Part shown: positions 1-5,322 of the stretch, one piece after another | Layout: every line of letters begins with the position of its first letter | Numbering within the stretch: position 1 is the stretch's first letter | From: Chloroflexia bacterium | GTDB lineage: Bacteria > Chloroflexota > Chloroflexia > Thermomicrobiales > UBA6265 | Assembly: GCA_013698495.1 (NCBI GenBank) | Contig: JACCUV010000092.1 | Location: 1 to 5,462, forward strand | DNA: 5,462 nt | Direction of reading: 5' to 3' | Translations under genes and position numbers: made by a program | The notes under the pieces: generated by a model | Told to the model about the DNA's origin: nothing | The model's input: only the letters and a program-made list of their open reading frames with translations | Database searches by the model: none

Positions 1-150
1 GTACCCGCCCTCGGTGAGCACACCGTGACGTCCCGCGCGACCGACGTGGACGGCAATGTCCAGCCGGCGCCGGATGACTCGCTGCTGGCCGGCAAGGCGA
101 CGTTCTGGGAGAGCAACGGGCACATCATGCGGCGCATCCGCATCGTGTGA
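1..150 (+). CDS. C-terminal end of a sulfite oxidase-family molybdoenzyme (partial, 5' end outside window)
   Basis: Frame 1 is open from the window edge to TGA at 148-150 and gives the last 49 residues of a protein. It contains GEHTVTSRATDVDGNVQP followed by FWESNGHIMRRIRIV. This resembles the end of the Mo-co oxidoreductase dimerisation domain (the Ig-like C-terminal domain of sulfite oxidase and relatives), where a 'G.H...RATD..G..Q' strand is followed by 'W..NG.I.R.I.V'. Such enzymes use a molybdopterin cofactor to oxidise sulfite or act on related sulfur or nitrogen oxides, usually in the periplasm or outside the membrane. The catalytic domain and cofactor cysteine lie outside the window, so substrate and export signal cannot be judged. 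A bacterial Ig-like surface domain could give a similar first motif, but the tryptophan and asparagine-glycine ending favours the molybdoenzyme. Confidence 0.7.
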   Translation, partial: VPALGEHTVTSRATDVDGNVQPAPDDSLLAGKATFWESNGHIMRRIRIV

Positions 151-256
151 GCTGTCGGGCTGCGGCAATCCATCCACCAACTGCCGACCACGGCGGCCCC
201 TCCACCTATCCGCAACGCGTGCCACTGTTCCACTTGGCACCTCCATTGTCTGCTGA

Positions 257-547
257 CGCTATGGATACGCCAGCAGCGACCAGGGCTACACCGGGGAAAC
301 GCCGAGGCAGGCAGCGGCTGATTAGGGGATCACGCGGGCGGTGGTGAAGTTGCCGGATGCCAAGCGCGGTTTCGTGCTGTTGCCGCGCCGCTGGGTGGTC
401 GCACGGGACGTCGGCTGGATGAGTCGCTTCCTCCGCCTGGCCCGCGATTAGGAGCGGTTGGCTGACGTTTTGAACGGGTTTGCCCTAATTGCCTTCATTA
501 TGCTCATGTGGAAACAGGTCCACCGTAGAGACAGAGAGACGGCCTAG
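257..547 (+). pseudogene. IS5-family transposase remnant (C-terminal half, degenerate)
   Basis: One frame reads SDQGYTGETPRQAAAD, stop (TAG 323-325), GITRAVVKLPDAKRGFVLL then PRRWVVARDVGWMSRF, a second stop (TAG 449-451), then ERLADVLNGFALIAF and MLMWKQV to TAG 545-547. This matches the C-terminal half of IS5-family DDE transposases in order: the ADQGYTGE block carrying the second catalytic Asp (codon 278-280), the KRGFVLLPRRWVVER block, and the RDYERLP...AF..LM tail. The second stop falls where the family has Tyr (RDYE), a one-base change from TAT or TAC. The third catalytic acid, Glu in WVVER, is Ala (codon 401-403). The N-terminal half is absent: a stop at 254-256 closes the frame, and 151-256 holds nothing I recognise. 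The element is therefore dead and old. No terminal inverted repeat or target duplication could be assigned. Confidence 0.85.
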
Positions 548-570
548 GGAAACCCTGGGCCGCCTCTTTT
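533..570 (+). terminator. Rho-independent terminator
   Basis: Bases 541-549 (GGCCTAGGG) pair with 553-561 (CCCTGGGCC, one G-T pair) around an AAA loop. The stem continues outward after one mismatch, AGAGAG (533-538) against CTCTTT (564-569), and ends in TTTT at 567-570. The T run lies on the plus-strand side, so it ends transcripts running rightward. It sits just past the transposase relic, whose last stop is inside the stem. It may have been the terminator of the molybdoenzyme gene before the insertion element landed between them (inference). Confidence 0.75.
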
Positions 571-634
571 GGGCAATTTTGGGTAATCCAGAGGGCCGTT
601 TATTGTCCCATTTTGTGTCATGCCCGCGCGCCGG

Positions 635-838
635 TTACTGGGGCCCATCCTCACGTTCCCGGAAGACAATGATGTTGCTCGGTGTGCAATTCTGACCGGA
701 ATCAGGGCAGGTAGCCGGATGTTCTAGCGGCACATCGTCGAAGAGGATGACAAGCGCCGGCCAAGCTCGGCAAGTGTCACACCGGATATCCGCGAGGTGC
801 GTCTCGAGAGCCTGGAGGCGTTTGGCTGGCGTGCTCAT
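635..838 (-). CDS. Small four-cysteine, zinc-ribbon-like protein of unknown function
   Basis: A 67-residue protein beginning MSTPAKRLQALETHLADIRC. It has a short amphipathic start (RLQALETHLADI) followed by a CDTC pair (C20, C23) and a second pair, CPDSGQNC (C44, C51), about 20 residues later. Two cysteine pairs on either side of a hydrophobic strand (ALVILFDDV) is the layout of a small zinc ribbon, although the second pair is spaced wider than the usual C-x2-C. The start ATG at 838 has GGAG only four bases upstream (845-848), close for a ribosome binding site. The frame stays open far upstream and the stretch just before the ATG (DDGDFINFDEQDRRRSPWST) reads like protein, so a TTG start near 945-950 is possible. 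No enzyme motif is visible. It may be a small DNA- or protein-binding protein, but this is not shown. Confidence 0.55.
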   Translation of the reverse strand: MSTPAKRLQALETHLADIRCDTCRAWPALVILFDDVPLEHPATCPDSGQNCTPSNIIVFREREDGPQ

Positions 839-1009
839 GGTGCTCCAGGGGGAACGGCGCCGATCCTGCTCATCGAAGTTAATGAAGTCGCCGTCATCCG
901 GGGCCGGGCGATGATGCGTGAACGGCTCAGGTCGGGTCAACAACCGGAGTTGCCGTCTGTGCGCAAGGGAGCCCGATCTTGTCCATCTCTCCACGGCCAT
1001 TTGGCTCAA

Positions 1010-1139
1010 AGTCGATGAATTCTGGACGCATGATGTTTTGGACTTCTCAAAGTATCCGCGGCAGGTCGTCACTGTGCGCGTACCATGTGGCGAGCAAATG
1101 CTTATGCCAGGAGTCGACTGTAGTCGATTGAATTCCAGG
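1010..1139. repeat. Spaced imperfect direct repeat upstream of the OsmC gene
   Basis: AGTCGATGAATTCTGG at 1010-1025 recurs as AGTCGATTGAATTCCAGG at 1122-1139, differing by one inserted T and the pyrimidine/CA before the final GG. The copies are 112 bases apart and both contain the palindromic core GAATTC. The second copy ends 27 bases before the proposed OsmC start, a reasonable place for a paired regulator site, but chance cannot be excluded. Confidence 0.35.
1114..1127. promoter_or_regulatory. Perfect 6+6 palindrome, possible operator
   Basis: TCGACT (1114-1119) and its exact reverse complement AGTCGA (1122-1127) are separated by GT. The site is 39 bases upstream of the OsmC TTG start and its right half opens the second copy of the spaced direct repeat. 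Peroxide-sensing MarR/OhrR regulators bind short inverted repeats before OsmC/Ohr genes, but no regulator gene is present in the window and the sequence is not the classical OhrR box. Confidence 0.25.
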
Positions 1140-1154
1140 TTCTGGCGCTCACGG

Positions 1155-1160
1155 AAGAGG
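1155..1160 (+). promoter_or_regulatory. Ribosome binding site that favours the TTG start of the OsmC gene
   Basis: AAGAGG ends six bases before TTG at 1167-1169, a normal Shine-Dalgarno spacing. The in-frame ATG at 1188-1190 is preceded by ACACACGACACACCA, which has no purine-rich site. This is the only reason to prefer TTG over ATG. Confidence 0.4.
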
Positions 1161-1166
1161 TCCGTC

Positions 1167-1706
1167 TTGACAACACACGACACACCAATGCTTCGCGAAC
1201 GGCAAACCGCGCTGAAGGAGGGCTATCGCGCCGACCCCACAGCCGCGCATCAGACCAGTGTCGCCTATAGCGTCACCGATCAGGTCGACGACCCCACCAG
1301 GATCAGGATTGCGATCGACGGTCCGAGTGGCACGGTCCTCGACATCGGCGCCCACCCGGCCGTTGGCGGCGAACCGGATTTGCCCTGCTCGGGCGACATC
1401 CTGATCGCGGCGCTCGCCGGCTGCTTCGAACTCACCATCCGGCTGGTCGCCGCTGCCCTCGGATTGTCGCTGCACCGCCTCGCGATTCGGGTCGAGGGCG
1501 ATTGGGATGCTCGCGGCACACTCGGGGTCGATCGCGAGGCGCCTATTGGCTACACCGCGATCCGGGTGATCGTCGATCTCGAAACCGATGGCCCCCAGGA
1601 CCGGGTCGACCGGCTGCTGAAGTCAGCCGAGCGATATTGCGTCGTCGGCTCGACATTAAAAACGCCTCCAGTGGTTGAAATCAGCGCAACGGTTAACTCT
1701 GATTGA
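1167..1706 (+). CDS. OsmC/Ohr-family protein, predicted thiol-dependent hydroperoxide reductase
   Basis: A 179-residue cytosolic protein from TTG at 1167, or 172 residues from ATG at 1188, close to the size of OsmC-like proteins of this type. The N-terminus ERQTALKEGYRADP resembles the leading segment of a subfamily that starts '(K/R)QAPLK.RYR..P'. The core shows CSGDILIAALAGCFELT (C74, C86), the start of the long central helix that carries the peroxidatic Cys of OsmC, and ERYCVVGSTL (C158) at the place of the second conserved Cys. VDREAPIGYTAI forms the strand and loop between them. Family members reduce organic hydroperoxides with dithiol donors; that activity here is inferred from the two conserved cysteines. 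C74 is an extra cysteine. The gene is divergent from the zinc-ribbon gene and converges on the MFS gene with 30 bases between stops and no obvious terminator between them. Confidence 0.85.
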   Translation: MTTHDTPMLRERQTALKEGYRADPTAAHQTSVAYSVTDQVDDPTRIRIAIDGPSGTVLDIGAHPAVGGEPDLPCSGDILIAALAGCFELTIRLVAAALGLSLHRLAIRVEGDWDARGTLGVDREAPIGYTAIRVIVDLETDGPQDRVDRLLKSAERYCVVGSTLKTPPVVEISATVNSD

Positions 1707-1736
1707 GCGAGCTGGCGATTCGGCAGCATCGTTCTC

Positions 1737-2954
1737 CTACAACACTTTGGGGACGGCATGTCGCTCGTCGACTCGGATCGCGAGCGCCCCAGCCAGGATC
1801 ACCGCCCCGAGCAGCGCAAACGTCAGCGGCAACGATCGTCCCGCCATCCAACCCAGGAACACGCCGCCAACCGCGATGTAGATCGTGACCACGGCGTTGA
1901 TCAGCGAGAGTGAGGTGGCACGCGCCTCGTTTGACAGATGGGCGTTGTACAGGCCCGAGAAGAGCGGCACGCTGACGTGCATAGCTCCCCACTGCACGAC
2001 GAACAGCGTCACCGCCAACCACGCGGTCTGGTTCCAGGCCATAGCCAGGTAGAGGATTCCCGGCACGCCCGTTGCCAGCATCAGTGCCCGCTTGGTCCCG
2101 AGCGCGATCGGCAGTCGCCAGGCATGGAGTTGACCGCTCACGATTACCACCGAGGCGAGGCTCAGCCCCAACCCGAACCAGACTCCGGCCACGCCTGTCT
2201 CCAGGAAATATTGCTGGTAGAACACCAGCAAATGCGCCCCGAACGAGCACGTCACGATCGACAGCGTCACGATCTGGAGCAGGCCGCGATTCGTGCGCAG
2301 CGTCCTGAACGCCGTCGCGATCACGGCGAGGCTCGCCGGTTTCGATCGCATCGCCACGTGCGGCGCCTCCTTCAGCCGGAAGCTGAGTGCGGCGGCGCTT
2401 GTCATCGCCAAGGCGCCCATCGCGATCGTTATCGTCATCCGCGAGAGGCTGAGGTCTGCCGCGATCACGCCGCCGATGCTGTAGGCGACCACGCTACCCA
2501 TTTGCTGCGCGGAGCCGAGGAATCCCTTCGCCCGCTGCATCGCCGAAACCCGATCTCCGTCAGGAAGCGAGTCGTAGATGATCGCATCGATGCTGCCCAA
2601 GCCGAACGCGAACGCGGTTCCGGTGATGAACTGGATCAACAGGAACGTGGAATAGTCGCGGGCGTAGAGAAACAGGAACTCGCCGATAGCGAGCACCATC
2701 AGACCGATCCGATAGCTCCAGACGTGCCCCAGCCGATCGGCGATCACCCCAGTCGGCAACTCCATCGCCAGCATCGAGACCATCAGCATCGTCTGCAGCC
2801 CGGCGATCTCGGCGATCGTCAGGTTTCGGTGGAACAGGTACGGGGTCATCACCGGCACGAAGAAATACAACTGCCCGAAAAACGAGATCAGGCCCACGAG
2901 CCGTACGGTGTCCAACGAACGAACTGATCGCCAGGAGAAGTTGCGAAGAAACAT
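1737..2954 (-). CDS. Major facilitator superfamily transporter, probable exporter
   Basis: A 405-residue, highly hydrophobic protein of the usual 12-helix MFS length. Helix 1 lies around residues 17-40 (VRLVGLISFFGQLYFF). The loop between helices 2 and 3 carries motif A, GVIADRLGHVWSYRIG (69-84), preceded by ELPT as in many drug/proton antiporter-like MFS proteins. SIDAIIYDSL (121-130) resembles a YDSL element in one MFS efflux subfamily. A charged central loop (about 194-225) separates two six-helix halves; the last helices are near 350-393. ATG at 2954 was chosen because AAGAAGG precedes it by five bases and hydrophobic sequence begins soon after; the 42 in-frame residues upstream are basic, non-membrane and unlike the family. 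The substrate cannot be read from the sequence. It lies downstream of a same-strand ABC exporter pair but is separated by about 570 bases with a repeat and hairpins, so it is probably a separate unit. Confidence 0.85.
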   Translation of the reverse strand: MFLRNFSWRSVRSLDTVRLVGLISFFGQLYFFVPVMTPYLFHRNLTIAEIAGLQTMLMVSMLAMELPTGVIADRLGHVWSYRIGLMVLAIGEFLFLYARDYSTFLLIQFITGTAFAFGLGSIDAIIYDSLPDGDRVSAMQRAKGFLGSAQQMGSVVAYSIGGVIAADLSLSRMTITIAMGALAMTSAAALSFRLKEAPHVAMRSKPASLAVIATAFRTLRTNRGLLQIVTLSIVTCSFGAHLLVFYQQYFLETGVAGVWFGLGLSLASVVIVSGQLHAWRLPIALGTKRALMLATGVPGILYLAMAWNQTAWLAVTLFVVQWGAMHVSVPLFSGLYNAHLSNEARATSLSLINAVVTIYIAVGGVFLGWMAGRSLPLTFALLGAVILAGALAIRVDERHAVPKVL

Positions 2955-2959
2955 CGAAA

Positions 2960-2966
2960 CCTTCTT
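2960..2966 (-). promoter_or_regulatory. Ribosome binding site of the MFS gene
   Basis: On the minus strand AAGAAGG stands five bases before ATG at 2954-2952. It fixes the start at residue MFLRNF rather than at the upstream in-frame ATG at 3080. Confidence 0.5.
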
Positions 2967-3075
2967 GAATCTGATCTGGAAGAGGCGGTCCCGAGGAACG
3001 AGGGACCATGCCGGCCACTTCGGTTGACCTGGTCGTGAACGTCTCGTGGAACCAACTCGGCCAACGCTCCGGGGC

Positions 3076-3108
3076 AACAAAAATCGCCGCGGGAAGCCCC
3101 ACGACGAC
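3076..3108 (-). terminator. Intrinsic terminator-like hairpin in the MFS upstream region
   Basis: On the minus strand GTCGTCGTGGG pairs along all 11 positions (three G-T pairs) with CCCGCGGCGAT around a GCTT loop, followed by TTTTGTT. Stem plus T run is a standard Rho-independent layout. It lies about 120 bases before the MFS start codon and over 400 bases past the ABC stop, so it either ends read-through from the ABC operon or acts as an attenuator in the MFS leader. Confidence 0.5.
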
Positions 3109-3195
3109 AGACCAGAATCATTCTACGGATGTACGGTATTACCGAATCAGCAGCGATGAGCCGCAGCCAATCCACACCCTGGTCGGGTGGAGCAC

Positions 3196-3223
3196 TCTAT
3201 ATGGCGCCCAAAATATCCGTCAC
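3196..3223 (-). promoter_or_regulatory. Weak sigma-70-like promoter candidate for the MFS transcript
   Basis: On the minus strand GTGACG (3223-3218) and TATAGA (3201-3196) are 16 bases apart, each matching four of six consensus bases. It is the most AT-rich spot in the region. If used, the transcript would carry a leader of about 235 bases that includes the terminator hairpin. Confidence 0.2.
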
Positions 3224-3340
3224 GCCCATGCAATTGACCTCACTACGTGCGGAACGCCACCGCGCCCCGCCAGCTCACTGGCCGGATTCTAGCAGTTTCA
3301 TGTGTCACACCGACGATCCAGTGGAGCGCAGATGGTTGAG

Positions 3341-3460
3341 TGTCATTCCGCAACGAGCGCCAGCGAGTGAAGGAATCTCTTCGCCGGAGCGAGCTATGCA
3401 CCAATGCCGCCGCGGCAAGAGATTCCTCTGGTCGCGCGGGGCGTTCCCGACGGAATGACA
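3341..3460. repeat. Fold-back interspersed repeat (MITE- or REP-like palindromic element)
   Basis: The element begins TGTCATTCCG (3341-3350) and ends with its exact reverse complement CGGAATGACA (3451-3460). An inner pair is also exact: AGGAATCTCTT (3371-3381) and AAGAGATTCCT (3417-3427). The segments between these pairs are diverged but similar in spacing (20 and 23 bases), so the two arms are an old inverted repeat around a roughly 35-base centre. The layout, with GAGCGCCAGCGAGTGAAGG in the left arm, resembles dispersed repeats I recall from Chloroflexota and other GC-rich genomes. It codes for nothing. Placed between the ABC operon and the MFS gene, its RNA would fold strongly from either strand and could end or shield transcripts. 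Confidence 0.75.
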
Positions 3461-3525
3461 ATTTAGCGCTTCCCGCGCAGTTTTAGGTTGTGAGCGCCAG
3501 AGAAGGGGAAACATGACGGTCGTCG

Positions 3526-5322
3526 TCACGATGGCGAGTCGTCGCCATCTTCGCCCACGTCATCGTCGTCATAGTGCCTGTGCCACAGCCGCCGCATCTC
3601 CGGCGAGGTCCGCAACAGATCGGCGAGTGTGCCCTGGGCCACCACCCGGCCCCCCTCCATCACCACAATCTGGTCGGCGCGGTACAACGCCGGCCGCCGG
3701 TGCGACACCACCAGCGAGGTCACACCCGTCTTCTCGAACAACCGATCCCACAACACGCGCTCGGTCTCGACATCAAGCGCGCTGGAGAGGTCGTCGAACA
3801 CATACAGTTCCGCCGGGCGCACGAACATCCGCGCCGTCGCTGTCCGCTGCATCTGCCCCCCGGAGAGCTTCACGCCGCGCACCCCGACCATCGTTTCCAG
3901 TCCGTCTTCCAGCGTGTCGACATCTTGTTCCATCACCGCCGCGTGCATCGCCGCTGGCAGATCGACGGAACCCACCGGAAGTCCAAGCAAAATGTTGTCC
4001 AGCAGCGATTCGCTGAAGAGGCGCGGCGATTGCGGCGTGTAAGCGCTGCGCGGCGGGACGAAAAACTCGTCCGGCCGGTTGATGAGCCGGCCATTCCAGC
4101 GAGTCTCGCCCGCATCCGGCAACAACAAGCCCAGCAAGGTCTGCACCAGTGTCGTTTTGCCGGCCCCGATCCTGCCGGTGATTACCGTCATCGTCCCGCG
4201 CGCCATGGTGAAAGACACATCGTCGATCCCGCGCCCGGTATCCGGGTAGTGGTAACTGAGATCGCGAAGTTCCAGCGACTCCAGCGCATCGTCGCCGATC
4301 CGTGGAACCGGCGCCATCTCCGGATATGGACCGCGCAGGTACACCGGACCGTGCTCGACGAGATCGGATGGTGGAACATCCTGCATCAGATCGGTCAGGC
4401 GGGTAATCGACACTCCAATTTGTCGCCATTGGGTCAGGTACAGGCCAATAAAGCTCGCCGCCACCGAGAGCCCACCCAAATAGGAGACGAACAGCGAGAA
4501 ATCGCCAACCGTGAACGCTCCCTCGCGAATCTTGCCCGCCGCCAGAAGCAGGATCAGCCCCGTGCCGATGTTGGCCAGGTTGGCCGACACAGATCGCAGG
4601 AACTCGTTGAATACCCTGTCCCTCAATGTCGCCCGCCGCCGGGCATCGTTGACCGTGCGGGAGTGGCCGACCACACGACTCTCGGCCCCGGATGCCTTCA
4701 CGGCCTGAACCGCGCCGAACATTTCGCCGAGCAAACCGGTCACATTGCCGATTGCCTCCTGGTTCGCCTTGCGGAAACGTTCGATCCGTTTCCCCATTTG
4801 CGAAACCAGCGCCACGATCGCCAGCAAAGGCAGGAACACCCCGATCGTCAGCAACGGATCGATCGAAATCAGGACGACGAGGGAAATCGCCAGCATCGCG
4901 AACTGACCGATCGGGTCGAAGGTCCAGGCCAGGAACATGCAGACAGCCTGCACATCGTCGCGGAAGCGGCTCACGGTTTCGCCGGGCGAAACCGGCACCG
5001 AGCGCGCGCCCGGATGCGTCAGGATCCGCTGCAGGATGTTTTTCCGCAGCAAGGCGCCAACAACGATGTGGAGTATCGATTCCGTCGCGCCCAGGATCAT
5101 CGTCATCGAGCGCGCGACTCCCACGGCCACCAACAAGACGAGGAACGTCCAGCTATTCGCGCCAACCGCCGCGTTGCCGGAGAGGTCGTCGAAGAAACGT
5201 TGCATGATCAGCCCCGGCACGAGAGGCAGGATATAGGCGCTCATCAGCACGCTGAAACCGGTGGCGAAGAAGAGCCAGCGATGGTATCTGCCCAGCGAGT
5301 TGAGCAATTGCCATGGCGTCAT
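3526..5322 (-). CDS. Half-size ABC exporter (membrane domain fused to ATPase), second subunit of a heterodimeric pair
   Basis: A 598-residue protein of normal size for a half transporter. Residues about 15-305 form the type IV (exporter-type) membrane domain with hydrophobic stretches near 16-40, 57-78, 136-155, 158-175, 248-263 and 275-297. The ATPase domain (about 349-575) shows aromatic A-loop SYHYP (Y357/Y359), Walker A GRIGAGKT (383-390), Q-loop Q431 in YTPQSPRLFSES, signature LSGGQ (486-490), Walker B LYVFDD (506-511), D-loop SALD (514-517) and H-loop H541. Position 511, normally the catalytic Glu, is Asp, as in the degenerate site of heterodimeric exporters. The C-terminus is unusually acidic (YDDDDVGEDGDD, 584-595). 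The start overlaps the upstream subunit's stop as ATGA, with GAGG seven bases before it inside that gene, so the two are translationally coupled. It probably exports a drug, lipid or peptide; the substrate is unknown. Confidence 0.9.
   Translation of the reverse strand: MTPWQLLNSLGRYHRWLFFATGFSVLMSAYILPLVPGLIMQRFFDDLSGNAAVGANSWTFLVLLVAVGVARSMTMILGATESILHIVVGALLRKNILQRILTHPGARSVPVSPGETVSRFRDDVQAVCMFLAWTFDPIGQFAMLAISLVVLISIDPLLTIGVFLPLLAIVALVSQMGKRIERFRKANQEAIGNVTGLLGEMFGAVQAVKASGAESRVVGHSRTVNDARRRATLRDRVFNEFLRSVSANLANIGTGLILLLAAGKIREGAFTVGDFSLFVSYLGGLSVAASFIGLYLTQWRQIGVSITRLTDLMQDVPPSDLVEHGPVYLRGPYPEMAPVPRIGDDALESLELRDLSYHYPDTGRGIDDVSFTMARGTMTVITGRIGAGKTTLVQTLLGLLLPDAGETRWNGRLINRPDEFFVPPRSAYTPQSPRLFSESLLDNILLGLPVGSVDLPAAMHAAVMEQDVDTLEDGLETMVGVRGVKLSGGQMQRTATARMFVRPAELYVFDDLSSALDVETERVLWDRLFEKTGVTSLVVSHRRPALYRADQIVVMEGGRVVAQGTLADLLRTSPEMRRLWHRHYDDDDVGEDGDDSPS

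Larger units (their letters stand above)
839..1166. other. Divergent intergenic region between the zinc-ribbon gene and the OsmC gene
   Basis: No gene is called with confidence here. Long frames cross it on both strands, but their translations look unlike protein outside short stretches. The best small candidate is a minus-strand frame from ATG at 1031 to TGA at 927-929 (34 residues, beginning MRPEFIDFEPNGRGEMDKIG), with only a weak GAGAAG about 12 bases upstream. The region also holds a palindrome at 1114-1127 and a spaced direct repeat (1010-1025 and 1122-1139). I found no convincing -35/-10 pair for either flanking gene. Confidence 0.5.
2967..3340 (-). other. Long non-coding leader/intergenic region upstream of the MFS gene
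   Basis: I see no supported gene here. Read on the minus strand it holds, in order, a weak promoter-like pair (about 3223-3196), a small hairpin CGGT-AAT-ACCG, a terminator-like hairpin (3108-3076) and a 6-bp hairpin GGTCCC/GGGACC (3007-3002 with 2992-2987) ending 32 bases before the MFS start codon. The GC-rich stretch between the terminator and the start codon shows no promoter-like pair. This makes either an unrecognised promoter there or read-through of the terminator necessary for MFS expression. Confidence 0.45.

Noticed and set aside
567..586. Tandem TTTTGGGCAA / TTTTGGGTAA just after the first terminator
   Set aside because: Only two short imperfect units; no third copy or matching inverted copy was found to make it an insertion end or a repeat array.
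918..1166. N-terminal extension of the OsmC frame back to ATG at 918
   Set aside because: The extra 83 residues before TTG 1167 have no OsmC likeness, would make the protein much too long for the family, and cross the likely control region.
839..1183. 115-residue upstream extension of the zinc-ribbon frame to ATG at 1183
   Set aside because: Most of it does not read like protein and it would overlap the OsmC start; only the last 20-35 residues remain arguable.
1938..2927. Long plus-strand open frame opposite the MFS gene
   Set aside because: Its translation is an Arg/His/Gln-rich shadow typical of antisense to a GC-rich membrane-protein gene, with no recognisable domain, while the minus strand gives a clear MFS protein.
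2941..3060. T-box-like signal in the MFS leader (AAGTGGCCGG, then GGTCCC/GGGACC)
   Set aside because: The invariant T-box core (GGGTGG.ACCGCG), a stem I with specifier loop and a following terminator in the right order are all missing, and the downstream gene is not an amino-acid-related gene.
3129..3458. 109-residue plus-strand frame in the MFS upstream region
   Set aside because: Its second half is simply the translation of the fold-back repeat and the first half has no coding character or ribosome site.
3513..4016. Arg/Pro/Ser-rich plus-strand frame opposite the ABC gene
   Set aside because: Low-complexity antisense shadow of the ATPase domain, which is intact on the minus strand.
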